64,000 nt of DNA, taken from positions 24,858,915 to 24,922,914 of the forward strand of contig OX155951.1 of the NCBI GenBank assembly GCA_944548615.1. Direction: 5' to 3'. The notes beneath the pieces were generated by a model. It searched no databases, was not told where the DNA came from, and saw nothing but the letters and a program-made list of their open reading frames with translations. The DNA comes from Micropterix aruncella. Lineage: Eukaryota > Arthropoda > Insecta > Lepidoptera > Micropterigidae. Shown here piece by piece: positions 40,225-50,878 of this stretch. Made by a program: the position numbers and the translations under genes. The stretch's first letter is position 1. Each line of letters starts with the position of its first letter.

Positions 40225-40462
40225 TCATAGTAGTAAATATCCTACTACTATATAAACGCGAAAGTTTGTAAGAATGTATGTATGGATGTTTGTTACTCTT
40301 TCACGCAAAAACTACTGAATGGATTTTGATGAAACTTTACAATAATATAGCTTACACATCAGAATAACACATAGGCTATAATTTATAAAGATATTTAATT
40401 TTCTATCATCATTATCACAATTTTCCATCACCACGCGGGTGAAACCGCGGGGCGCAGCTAGT
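40225..40462 (+). mobile_element. Non-autonomous Helitron-like element (Lep1-like)
   Basis: It starts 'tatataaacgcgaaagtttg', then 'ttactctttcacgcaaaaac', 'acacataggctataattt', and ends 'accgcggggcgcagctag' followed by T. The CTAG/T end preceded by a GC-rich palindromic word is Helitron-like. These phrases are very common in lepidopteran genomes. Confidence 0.6.
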
Positions 40463-40882
40463 ATATAATATAATTTCGTGCGTTTTTGTCTTTGTCTTTC
40501 ATTTCAGTCTTGGCATTGTTTTTTTTTTTTTTAACAAATGCCCCTTTTCAATCTAGATTACGATAGATTAGAGCCAAAAAATATTAAGACAAAAACATCA
40601 ATCGTGTCAATAAGTTAGGTCGGTCTAGACACAGTTATTTATTAAGTATCGTTAGTTTATTTACATAGTGTAGTAAGTAACTCTTGATATAGGTATTATA
40701 TCCTAAGTTCCATCTAATTTGTTGCCTCGAATTTTCTAAATTTCTTCGACTGTAATGAGTGGAATATAAATTTGTTTTAGAAAAGTTAATGTACCTGACT
40801 TCATTTTATATCGACTTTCGGTTAGTTTATATTGTTACTCAATATAGCTAGCTTTACAAGAAGGATAATAAAATCCGGTAAT

Positions 40883-41163
40883 AACCAACAACAAGGGCAG
40901 AGGAAACTCCCCAGCACCTCATGTGCGAGTGTGGCCCGCTGATGCGTAAAAGATACACCCACCTGGGTGGTCACTACCTCCAACCTGAGGAGGTAAAACA
41001 ATCTGGCGCCAAAAGCCTGCTGCGGTTCTTAAATGACACGAGGCTTAGCGCAGAACTATAGTAGGTGGCGAGCACAATAGATCAGCAATGGTCGCAGTGT
41101 TACAAGGCTCATAAAGACCTTAGAAAAGCCCCACTCAACAAATGAAAAAAACCAACAACAAGG
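40883..41163 (+). mobile_element. 5'-truncated LINE fragment with 14-bp TSD
   Basis: The sequence aaccaacaacaagg occurs at 40883-40896 and 41150-41163, a perfect 14-bp target duplication. Between them, 40897-41061 encodes AEETPQHLMCECGPLMRKRY through LLRFLNDTRLSAEL and a stop, the C-terminal end of an R1/Jockey-group LINE, followed by about 90 bp of 3' UTR ending 'aaatgaaaaaa'. It is a recent, strongly 5'-truncated insertion. Confidence 0.85.
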
Positions 41164-41440
41164 ATTTAATATTCTGAGCGTCTCATTTTGATCAAAATGT
41201 ACTAGACCAAAGAGGAAACACAGGACAGGGCTAAGGTAAAACTTAACATTCGTTTGGGTAAACAACTGTCGTACGCTAAAGGGAAACTATTGATGATTTA
41301 GCAATAAATTGTGAGGGAAACCTAGCACTGAGAAAATAAATTTGATTTTATTTGCCTATCTTTGTTTACAAAAAAGACGCCGCGGCGGGCGCCCTGGGGT
41401 GCCGCAAGCCCCGCCTCTGGGCGCCGCGACAGCGACGCCG

Positions 41441-42175
41441 GCGTCCCCGAGACGGTGAATTGCGATTGTCAATGTTTACGCGATTGGAGATTTCAAATAA
41501 TGGGTAATTGAACCTCCAATTGAAGGTGTATCAATCGCGCACGCCTCAGTCGATCGCTGTACTGTGTTGAGTAAATTATCGTCGCTAATAAATATCATGA
41601 CTTCAAACGCAGATGCGGCATTTCTTGCAATAGCTCTTGCGGTTTCTATTAAGCAAAATAAGAACCAGACGTTAGTCCCAAGGAGTGGTACAAATTTAGA
41701 TATGGATCTACTCATGATCATTTGCAAATACTTATTTTCCTTGTTAAAATTCGTCCGTAACGTGTTAATTTTATTTGGTCCTCTGTGTACGTCGGCTTAT
41801 AAATCCGTAATGATTTTGTAATATTTTCTATTTTAATGGACCGTTTGTGTTGTCCATGTACTCCATAATGTAGGGCAATCCCTGTAAAACGATATTAGTA
41901 GGTAGCAAGACAAAATCGCGTTCTGGTATATCCGCGGTAGCGGCCAAGAGGACGTCGAGCTCGTGTTCAGGAAAGTTCGCCATGTTCGGTGTCGCGGCCG
42001 ACATTAAAAAACGATTGTCAATTGCTATTATTGACCGTCAATTGCCATCAATCAAATTTTTTATTATTTGCTGACAATTCCGTAGTATTGACAAACGCTT
42101 CAATGGCCGATTTTCGCATCAATGAGATTCAATCACGTAACAATTGACAATCGCAATTGACCGTCTCGGGGACGC
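41441..42175. mobile_element. TIR element, 735 bp, unclassified
   Basis: The left end 'gcgtccccgagacggtgaat' and the following 'tgcgattgtcaatg' match the reverse complement of 42143-42175 with very few changes (about 33-bp TIRs). The interior repeats 'attgtcaattgc' words. A 52-codon minus-strand frame (about 41830-41985) starts MANFPEHELDVLLAATADIP and ends NTNGPLK; an 85-codon plus frame (41564-41821) contains AAFLAIALAVSIKQNKNQ. I recognise neither with confidence. Confidence 0.6.
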
Positions 42176-42354
42176 TTTAGGCGGTTCGTGGTGGCTAAAC
42201 GGCTGCTAATGTCGGTTAAAATCGGCTAGTTTAGTTATTATTCTGGACAGCTACGCGGACGGACGTGTCATCAATAATTAAACTTCAGTGTAGGAAATTA
42301 AGAGATATGTGAGTAGAATGTAGACCTAAATCCACGCCCAGTTCACTCAGCAGT

Positions 42355-42980
42355 CTTGCAAAAAAAAATCGGTTGATTCACTCTAAGACTGTCCCGGCAA
42401 GTAGTCAAGGACTGATTTCATCTGCACATTAATTTCATGAAAAAAATAAATGAGAGCACTATCTCGGCCGGCGAACAAAACTGTGTGGGTTCCGTTACGC
42501 AACGACCTCGAGCGGCGCAATTCGTTTCTCGATTAGCCTCGGGCGGCTCGGCGGTAATATTTGATTTGATTTTAAATTATTAGTGTAGCTTGTATGTGGG
42601 ATATCTCAACCAAAATTTCAGAAAGTGATTTCGAGCCATCAAGGCATCTATTTTTTTTTCAAAAAAAAAACAAAAAAACCCTTCAATATTTCAAGAATGA
42701 TATGACTAGTGCCCCCCCTGGTAGAACTATTTTAACCATAATCTTTTCAATTCTGGACTATGACCAAATGATGCCTGCATACCACTCTTCAGCTCAGTCG
42801 GACCAAGCGTTTGGGCGCTATCGTCATACACACAGACAGGCCAATCTAGAGATGCGCTTAATCGTCTCAAGGGGGCTCAAAACGGATATATCCGTGTTCA
42901 TCTCGAGAAACAAAAATTGCACGTTCACAACTCTTTCCCTCCTGGTCGGTTGGTGGGCCGGGAAAGTAAAAGACATTATA
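42355..42980 (+). mobile_element. RepK copy, full-length-looking
   Basis: It runs from 'aaaaaaatcggttgattcac' through 'gactgatttcatctgcac', 'tttcgattagcctcgggcgg' (approximate), 'gaccaaatgatgcctgcata', 'cacacacagacaggcc' and 'acggatatatccgtgttc' to 'ggttggtgggccgggaaagt'. It is the best guide to the undisturbed RepK layout. A 255-codon open frame that continues into kinase exon 43077 crosses it by chance. Confidence 0.6.
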
Positions 42981-43076
42981 ATGAGCCCACGTATATGTTT
43001 AAATGACATTATAATGAGAACACGTATATGTCCCGGTTTATGTTTGAATGACCGAAATATTTTTATTCTCATGCAG

Positions 43077-43282
43077 ATTGATATGTTGCCTCCAATGCCA
43101 GCAGCTACGTTGCCCTTAATACTTCCCCAGCCAGAGAGCAACCGGAGTGAGGAAGAGCCGGTGCCCTCCGACATGCCCTTCGTCTGTCCGCCTGTCGTAT
43201 GGGTAATTGGCGGCCCTGGTAGCAACAAAGCTGCTCTATGTCAACGAGCTGTTGCGCAGATGACCGGATGGACACATTTCAG
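43077..43282 (+). CDS. Adenylate kinase exon: linker and P-loop of domain 2
   Basis: The acceptor is 'tttattctcatgcag' and the donor 'gtacct'. Phase 0 at the start, phase 2 at the end. It encodes the linker IDMLPPMPAATLPLILPQPE and so on, then VVWVIGGPGSNKAALCQRAV and AQMTGWTHF; the last two bases plus the next exon make Ser. The P-loop keeps the Lys but has Asn where adenylate kinases normally have Gly (GPGSGK). Confidence 0.85.
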
Positions 43283-43341
43283 GTACCTACGATACGATCT
43301 TGTGCGGGTAGATATGCGGAGATCTTATATTTTTATTTATT

Positions 43342-43733
43342 TATACAGGGTGAGTTTTTAATTAGTGACATCCTTGAAGGGGGTGAATCAGTAAGAGCAA
43401 AAACTACCTTTAAACAAAAAATAGGATATTTTTTTCGATTTTTAAAAATCTTTTTAACGAAAATTTGAAAAATTTTGTATTTTGAAAATTAGTATAAAAA
43501 CAGTTGAGCGCATCGCGCATTTAGTGATAGATGAAATATCGCCAAGGTTGTTTATTGATTATATTTTACCTATTGCTAGATGGCGCAGTGTGCTCAACGC
43601 GTGTCAAACTTTTATTTATCAGTCAAGATTTTTAAATTTACCAAAAAAAAATAAAAGTTTTTTTTGCCTTTTTTATTTTATAAAATTTGAAGTTGCTTAT
43701 TGGATGTCACTGATTAAAAAAATATCCTGTATA
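43342..43733. mobile_element. MITE with 32-bp TIRs
   Basis: The left end 'tatacagggtgagtttttaa' and the reverse complement of the right end, 'tatacaggatatttttttaa', continue in step to 'agtgacatcc'. They agree at 27 of 32 positions. The 392-bp AT-rich interior has no transposase and contains 'ctagatggcgcag'. It lies about 60 bp beyond exon 43077-43282. Confidence 0.8.
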
Positions 43734-44104
43734 CTTCTTTGATATATACTTTATCTTTGTTATATATAAGTTTTTGTCATTACTAAGAAATACTCATTCC
43801 AAGACTGGTATAATCTATTGTACCATAATTACGCAACACTTACGTAAATATGTACATATATTGGCAATGATAATTGCGTTAATACGACGTTATGTCGCAA
43901 AGGTTATGCAATATAAACTATTTGTTTCCTAAAGCCACTCTTAAATTGCCTTGAGGATTTTTTTGGGTGCATCAAATATCATCCTTTGTACTGCCTAAAA
44001 CCGAATGAGTTTGATAACTAAATACTGTTTAATATCAGGTGATTTTAGATAAAGTTGAAAGAAGCGATAGGGCCGATACTTTTTAATATATTGACCATAT
44101 TGGA

Positions 44105-44452
44105 ATGAATCTTCCTAGATCAAATTTAACATTGCCTAGTACTCGAGTATTTCTGGCCAGATTCAAATCCAGAGCCACCAAGCTATCTAGTATCATCAAC
44201 GTTTTAAGATGCATTTTAGTTCACGAGCACCGAGTCGCGCGGACGTACACTCCGTCACCGGCTATAAGCACTCGCACGCCCAATTTCGTAACCTATTATT
44301 TCCAAGAAATGGGCGGATTATCTGAAGGCCCAATTCATGTTCGTTTCGACGAAAGCGGCTGGCTGAATTTCCCACGCCTTTTCAAGATGATTTTTGATGA
44401 AGTGTGGTCTGACTCATTTACGAACAAAAAAACTACTAACTGTGAGCTGTGA
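44105..44452 (+). CDS. Uncharacterised 115-codon open frame
   Basis: This frame starts MNLPRSNLTLPSTRVFLARF and ends SDSFTNKKTTNCEL. It stands out from the AT-rich intron by length and composition, with no low-complexity repeat. I recognise no domain, signal peptide or membrane segment. It could be a remnant of transposon coding sequence. 'acgcaggt' at 44505 and 'acctgcgt' at 44539 form a short inverted pair just after it. Confidence 0.3.
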   Translation: MNLPRSNLTLPSTRVFLARFKSRATKLSSIINVLRCILVHEHRVARTYTPSPAISTRTPNFVTYYFQEMGGLSEGPIHVRFDESGWLNFPRLFKMIFDEVWSDSFTNKKTTNCEL

Positions 44453-44714
44453 TTTAACCTTACGGTATTGTCTATTTATGGCGATATTGCTACGTCATTA
44501 TTACGCAGGTTAATTTAGCGAATCAGTCTAGGTCCTTACCTGCGTAATTACCGTGTTCTCATACTGGCAGCGTTGAACTTGAATAACATCAGTTTGAGTA
44601 GCTCGAGGAATTCAAAATTCGAATAAATTGTAATTGAATGCTGTGTTTAGGTTCTGTCGTTTGTTATTGCTCGAATACATTCGTGCATGCATGGAAAAAG
44701 TAATTTTTTTTATG

Positions 44715-44850
44715 ACAGCAACCCAGCAATATTCATAGTTTGTTTCTCCTATTTATAGTGAAATTTCACAATTTATTTGTATGACAACCTCACACATATG
44801 ACAACCTCATACAACAAACCCTAACAATATTAATAGTGTTTATAGACCAA
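44715..44850 (-). mobile_element. tRNA-derived SINE, 3'-end fragment
   Basis: Only the 3' part of the family is present: 'agtgaaatttcacaattt' and 'gtatgacaacctcatacaac' match, in reverse complement, the tails of the copies at 28751 and 31228. The tRNA head is missing. Confidence 0.5.
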
Positions 44851-45649
44851 ACCCTATGAACGAAAGCATCGCGCGTTCGTTGTTTAATCAGTTCTGTTCT
44901 GGTAGTTTCTACTTAGAGAAAGAGTCCCGTTTGCGAACGGAGAGTAAGATTGATGATGATGATAAATCAAGGACAATAACGGAAGCGACTCCATTGAAAA
45001 TTTCGGCGTAGCTAGCGTCAGCTTTTAAATTGTGACAAAACAATATTGTCATTTGACTAAAATAGGTAAACTAAAGAAGTTCGAAAATGGTTTAACATTT
45101 GAGCTAAATGAATGCCAGCTGCGGTTTTTAATTCACATAATATATTTTGATTTTCATATCTAATGTAAGTACTTTGATTTTAAGGGCACCTCATTTTTGT
45201 TTTATCTAGCGTGTTTTTTTTGGTATGACAATTTATTATTGTTTATTTACTATTCTTGAACTACTTTTGTTTTTAAACGTTATTGCGTAACAATATTTTA
45301 TTTTGAGTTACTATTTACTGTTGTTTATTTTCCCGTTAAATTTTAATTATATTAGTGAATTAATTTGCATACCTAATCAATTTAACTTTTTGATACCTAA
45401 CCCAACTGATTTTGTACTATTATTATAATATGTGTTTTTTTAATATTTATTGTTGAATGTAGCAAAAATATTGCAAGCCTAAAAGGCAGGTTGTGCGGCA
45501 CTGAATAATTGTAAAACTCCATATTACTACACAACAATCACAATAAAATAAATTGAAATTGAACTGTTAAACGCGTCGACGCTTGCATTGCTTTACTGAA
45601 TCGAAACCAAAATCAAAAGATTCTAAGTTGGAAATGGAACTTGTATAAT

Positions 45650-46060
45650 AGCCGTAAGCGTCCAGCCATCGCAGTGGCTGGACGCTTGCATATGGATGGT
45701 TCAGGAGGTGCAGATAGACAATGTTCAAAACACAAGACCAGTCATAAAAAGTTCATGGGGACGGTCTGGTGTTTCTGTACCGGTATTATCCATTCCAGCT
45801 TCTTGCGGTCTGGGACTACAGTGAACGCAAATATGTATTTTCAAGAACTGGAACAATGGTGGAAAATAGATATTTCACTTTTTCTGAATTTAGATATCTT
45901 TTTAAAGGGGAAGAAAATCATCTTCGAAGATACAGTGAAAATAGCCTTCAAGCATTCATAAATTCCTGTCCACGGGAGTTCTACAGTAGAGGCATTAACA
46001 GATTCCTATTAAAATGGCGAAACTGCATGGACGTATTATCTAATAGGGGTCTTCTTCTTC
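45650..46060 (+). pseudogene. Mariner transposase fragment
   Basis: Frame 45641-45961 includes HKKFMGTVWCFCTGIIHSSF and then LRSGTTVNANMYFQEL, the mariner block between the second and third catalytic Asp. The next frame (45900-46060) reads ENSLQAFINSCPREFYSRGI and NRFLLKWRNCMDV, the mariner C-terminus. Frameshifts and a degraded middle make it inactive. Confidence 0.7.
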
Positions 46061-46139
46061 TTCTTCTTCTTCTTCTTTTTGCCTCTTGGAAACGGCGGCT
46101 GTAGCCACCAGGAGATGTTGTAGCCACCGTCTGGTATCG

Positions 46140-46440
46140 TCTAAAACGCTTCCTCTTTTTACACGACTGCCCAACAAAAAGGAGTGTAATGTTTTCAGGT
46201 TCATCTATGTCTGTTTTCCGTTCCTTTATTTCACCATAACTTCTACACGCTTGAACTGATTTAGAAGTGTCTCGTTAGAATCGTTATGTCATCCCGGGTG
46301 TCATAGGGTACCAATATCAAGTAAATGTCAAATCTCCAAATGTCAGGAAATTAACATAAATATATCGTGTTTAGTGTCAAATGAAAGGCCTGGTTGAGTA
46401 CATACCAGACATATACATGTAAATATATGGATAAATACAC
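46140..46440 (+). repeat. 'ACGACTGCC' repeat family, copy
   Basis: 'tttttacacgactgcccaac' and 'aaaaaggagtgtaatg', 'cttctacacgcttgaactga', 'tagaatcgttatgtcatccc', 'gtgtcaaatgaaaggcctg'. It is the same order of words as at 56400-56760. Confidence 0.65.
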
Positions 46441-46464
46441 AAACCACACATATTTTATAAAATA

Positions 46465-47515
46465 GTAGTAGTAGTAGTAGTAGTAGTAGTAGATGGAGTG
46501 GGGGGCTTGTTTCCAGCCCTTGATGTCACCTAGATCTGTAAGGTCTTTTGTAACTACCCACTGTGTGGTTAGGTCAATTGTCAGCTAGTAGCCCGGTACT
46601 TCTTACCAGACTAAGTAGGTCACTGACCTTCAAGTTGGGCAGATCGCTGGGTTCGAGAAAGGCTCGTCCCAGTAAACTGTGTCTTTTGGCGGCGAGCCCT
46701 GGACAGCGGCCAACAATGTGTATGCTGTCTTCAGGTTCCTCGCCACATATTCGGCAATCCTTGCTCTCAGTCAAGCCAAGGTTGAATAGATGAGCTCTAA
46801 GGGTCGTGTGTCCGGTGAGGAGACCGATAGTGGTTCTAAGGTTCTTCTTGCTCATGTCAAGTAGGGCCTTGGTTTTCTTCTGTAGTGGTTGCTCCATCAT
46901 GGCTTTTGCCTGGCGACATCCCTGACTCTGTTTCCAGGAAGCCCGATGTTCCTGCTCCAAGCAGTCCCTGATGATTTTCTTACCTGTAGCGAAGGGGACC
47001 CCTACAGCTGGCTCCACTGGGCAATCCAGTGTGCCCAGTTTTGCCAGTCTATCGGCCTCTTCGTTTCCGGGTATGCCTTGGTGACCCGGTATCCACATTA
47101 GGGTGATTTTGTTGGATTTTCCCAATTTGTTGAGCTCCTGCATGCAGTCCCAGACCACAGAAGATTCTGTGGTGGCTTTAGCCAGAGCGTCCAGTGCTGC
47201 TTTGCTGTCAGAGCAGATGAGGATTTGTCTGTTTTTTACCTCAAGTCGACTTTGTAGTTTTATGCATTCCAATATGGCAAGTACCTCGGCTTGGAAAACC
47301 GTAGCGTATTGTCCAAGGGGGATGCTGATTCTGTGGTTGGTTTTGGGTCCGTACACGCCTGCCCCAAAACGTCCATTTGTTCCTGAGCCGTCGGTGAACC
47401 AGGCGTCTGCGTTGTGGCTTTGAAGCCACTGCGGATTTTTCCATTCTTCCCTGGTGGGGATTAGGTTGTATACCGTATAGGCATATACAGAGCGCCACAG
47501 CCATACAGTTGTATC
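46465..47515 (-). pseudogene. LINE (R1/I/LOA-type): RNase H domain and tail
   Basis: The minus-strand frame starts at about 47515 (5'-truncated) with DDFRDTTVWLWRSVYAYTVY, then WFTDGSGTNGRFGAGVYG. RNase H residues are all present: TDGS (D), QAEVLAI (E), ICSDSKAAL (D), GHQGIPGNEEADRLAK (H and D). A C-x2-C-x8-H-x4-C knuckle follows (CRICGEEP to GRC), and the stop is at 46574. The 3' end is a (CTA)n tail, seen as tag repeats at 46466-46493. No frame breaks over about 310 codons, so the insertion is young. Confidence 0.8.
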
Positions 47516-47531
47516 ACGAAAGTCGTCCTAC
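47466..47531 (-). repeat. 65-bp repeat, copy 1 (second at 49171-49233)
   Basis: 'gtataccgtataggcatata' through 'agttgtatcacgaaagtcgt' to 'cctaca' is almost identical at 47466-47531 and 49171-49233. Copy 1 is the 5' end of the LINE at 46465-47515. Copy 2 stands alone. Both start at the same base on the minus strand (gtaggacgac). Confidence 0.75.
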
Positions 47532-47929
47532 ATAAAATAACTTTAATAAAAATAATTATAAATACAATAGTTCACTTTCTGCAACGGCAGTCGTGTTTTT
47601 TATTATTTTTAATATATATACTTGTTCTTTTTTTTACGGCAATCACCGATATACGATGCCAAAGCTAATTTATGTCTATAACGCGCATGCGTCTAGCCTA
47701 GCGAGGACTTCACAAGCAAACTACAGGCAAACACGTACACACATGATCTACCCGCTGTAGGTTCAATCATTGCTCACGCATTATCAATCTCGTAGGTAAT
47801 AGCGATTCAAATCTAATGGTATTTTGTCACACAAGAAAATCGACCGGCCACCATTGTAACGAATAGACATTTTCACGTCAATAATATTCATTAATATAAT
47901 GCATTAATATCCCATTTTGATATTAACAG

Positions 47930-48179
47930 TTTGGGCGGCGCCCTCCGCGCTCTCGGCGAGACTGGCGGTCCTGACGGAGCGGCGGCAAGAGCATCTGTGT
48001 CAGCTGGAGAGCTGGCTTCTAGAAACGCCACCGAACAGCTGGTACGACGCTCGCTACAAAGGCACGTAGCAAACGCCACGCGCAACACTCTACACAGGGA
48101 ACCTAATAAACAGATGCCCGGAGTAGTCATCGATGGCTATCCCAGGGATCTAGAGCAGATGGACGATTTCGAAAATGAG
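47930..48179 (+). CDS. Adenylate kinase exon: NMP-binding part of domain 2
   Basis: The acceptor is 'ttgatattaacag' and the donor 'gttcgt'. The first base completes Ser; 83 codons follow: LGGALRALGETGGPDGAAAR, ASRNATEQLVRRSL and NKQMPGVVIDGYPRDLEQMD, ending FENE. IDGYPR is the intact AMP-site signature. The exon is GC-rich against its AT-rich introns. 'GETGGPDGAAARAS' is a small-residue insert between the first helix and the NMP-binding part. Confidence 0.85.
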
Positions 48180-48239
48180 GTTCGTTTAAAAGTTATCCGA
48201 TATGTATACATGCGATGTGATGAAGAAATTGACATTTGT

Positions 48240-49832
48240 CACGTGCTTCCAATTTGAAGTCACTTGATTATGTATTCCCAACCTTTTCGTTTTGCGCCTT
48301 TTTTGGCGCCTCTCTTCATCGAAGAAACACATTATAATAATTTGACCTAATATCGGTCTATTTTGATGACCTAATTTCGACCTAATGTTGGTTAATATTA
48401 GTCAGCCGCTAGTGACATTTATTGCACAAATGAAACAAATTTTATTATTATTATAAGCAGTCACGTAGTCAGGATTTTGCTTTGAAGAGGTCCACATTTT
48501 AACAGTGGGGGGGGGGGGGGGGGGGTGGTCACATATAACTATATTGCTTTTTTCGGCATCTCAAACATAATAGTTGTAATATAAATACTTGTAATATAAA
48601 TAGTTGAAATAGTTGTAATATAAATACTGCTGCCAATTTTAAGGAAAAGGGTTTTTGTAGGAATATTTAATAAAAAAATATTACTTCTAGCTAGCTTCAC
48701 GTCTCCCTTACAATCTCTCTACGGTCCCTTGTTTTCTAAAATTACATGGAATTAACCATTGATTATATATGGTATAAGATTGCTCAACTAGATAGTACGA
48801 TTTGGCAATCCTTCTGAGCCGGCGAAATACAAGTGCAATACGGCAAACTAATAGCAATTTATTTGGTCACCTATAATAGCATTGATATATATTTTTTATA
48901 TAACGGTCTGATTGATTAATGTAATCAAATGTAATCAAAGATAACAATAATAACATTCAACATTTTTTTATGTATGCTGGTTACATCAAATAAATAATAT
49001 GAAAAAAATGAGATAGAATACCATCTATTAGTCTGAACTAGGCTTCAATATGTAATTCTAATGTATTGAAACCTTTATAGGTACCAAATAAATATTTACG
49101 TAATATAAATAATATTAAAATAATAAGAGCTATTATTTAAAAATTCTTTTTGTTATTATATTGTTAATGTATACCGTATAGGCATATACAGAGCGCCACA
49201 GCCATACAGTTGTATCACGAAAGTCGTCCTACAGAACATAATAATAGAAGATGCATTAATTTATAGAAATTTTGAGTGCCATTGCGTTTCGTAGTAAAAT
49301 CCTGGTTGCAATATCGTAGTACTACGTTGAGTCATCTAATACGCTATATAATCAATCGTATAACATTTACTCCAGTAGTACTGCCATAGAAAAGCTCACT
49401 TTTGAGGTAAGTATTGGGGAGTACATTCTTATTTCTGAGTCGGATGATTAATGAAGGATACAAAATATTTATTTGGGCTAAGGGCCACTTCTTTTGAGTA
49501 GTTATTTACCAATGTGTCGTCAAGAGGGTTGTAACTACTTTCACTACTAATATCAACTAAAATCGACCAGATAGAGGCAGTACAAGTACTTCATAAACAT
49601 ATCAATATTACTTGCAACCTTGCAGTTGGCGTAATGTAAGCGGCACCTTCTGATGTGTGTTTTCTATTTAATTAGAGTTTATTTAATTATTTTGTTATTA
49701 TGAACTTATATATTTTTAATCAATATAACATATTCCATAGCCAGAAACAAAAACAGATTATCGAGCTATTTTGTAATTTATGAGCAAGACACCGATAGCT
49801 TGCTTATCCAAAACTTATCCTTATTAGAGTCA
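48240..49832. other. Intron 6, AT-rich, with a G-run repeat
   Basis: 'cagtcacgtagtcaggattt' followed by a G-run at 48508-48525 resembles the flank of the G-run at 16098 and is probably a small repeat. 49171-49233 is the second copy of the 65-bp repeat. No gene is seen. Confidence 0.4.
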
Positions 49833-50512
49833 TTAGGGGGGAGCCTGGTTTAGAAAAATAAAAAAAACATGTTTTTATTTTTTTAAAATCTTAAAGTTGA
49901 AATCTATTCATGAATCTTTTATATCTGTTTGGTTAACATTTGAAAGAGATAAAAGTATTTTTTTTGTAAAAGTAAAAAAAACATTTTTGAAATATTGAAT
50001 TGCAAGTGTTTTTACCCTGCAGAAATGATGGTATCTATTTGCGCCGGTAATGGCGGGCGTAATTTTGTCTGGAAAAAAATATATACAATGATATTAATTG
50101 TTACATACGTTTTTTTAGATGAACTAAGAAAATGTACTAAAATTTATAATTTTTCTATTTTTTTTCTGGGATTTCAATAATGAATTTTCGCCCAAATATG
50201 TTGTGTTTAAGTAGTTAAAAAAAAAAATATAAAAACATTTTTTTATTTCTTTTATTATTAGATAAGTAATTTATTATTCATTATTTTTTTTAAAAACAAT
50301 TTGATCTGCCAAGTAGTTTTTTTTATCAACGGCGCGAAACGAAACAACATGGTTTTAAGGAAAACGCGTTTAAAGTTTTATTTAAAGAATTATTAAAAGA
50401 GTATGTTAAACTTACGGAAATCTGAGACTATCAGCTATTCCAGACCTTAATTCAAAAATTTAACTTTTTATTTTTTTTTGTTCTTTTAAACCGCCCCCCC
50501 CCCCCCCTTTAA
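49833..50512. mobile_element. TTAA/TTAG-flanked MITE, piggyBac-like ends
   Basis: The left end 'ttaggggggagcctggttta' and the right end, in reverse 'ttaaagggggggggg' then 'cggtttaaa', are imperfect inverted repeats of the form TTA(A)-GGGGG...GGTTTA. The interior is AT-rich with no transposase. Confidence 0.5.
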
Positions 50513-50713
50513 CGAAATTGTGTAGTTCGAAGCAACTGATTTACAACCGAATGCTTTCACAAGTCGCTAAACCTTTATAAACCTGTTCAGGCGAACGTGA
50601 ACAAACGGATTTATCCCTGAAAATACCGTTTTGGCGTAGTGACTTTGGGCACAGTAAATATATTGGGCTCATATAAATGACATGATTATAAATGTAATTA
50701 TTTATGTTCATAG

Positions 50714-50878
50714 TATGGCGTGTCACCCAGAACGGTGCTGCTAGACTGCAGTAAGCTTCAGCTTGGGAGAGGTCGTCGCGATGATGGAGTAGCAGCTTTC
50801 AGACGACGCCTTGAACTTTTCAGAGAAAAAACCCTGCCAATGTTACGTGCCTTGGATGCCCAACAGCGTCTTATTATA
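50714..50878 (+). CDS. Adenylate kinase exon: LID of domain 2
   Basis: The acceptor is 'tttatgttcatag' and the donor 'gtaagt'. In phase 0, 55 codons: YGVSPRTVLLDCSKLQLGRG, RRDDGVAAFRRRLELFREKT and LPMLRALDAQQRLII. The RRDD and FRRR motifs supply the phosphate-binding arginines usual in adenylate kinases. The LID is shorter than in AK1-type enzymes: the E-T-M-x2-R-L segment before RxDD is replaced by SKLQLGRG. Confidence 0.88.

Noticed and set aside
42594..43361. 255-codon frame as a single gene start for the second kinase domain
   Set aside because: The first ~160 codons read through a RepK repeat and a homopolymer run; a good acceptor at 43076 with the correct phase defines the exon.
47103..47423. 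Plus-strand frames opposite 46574-47515
   Set aside because: They are shadows of the minus-strand RNase H coding sequence.
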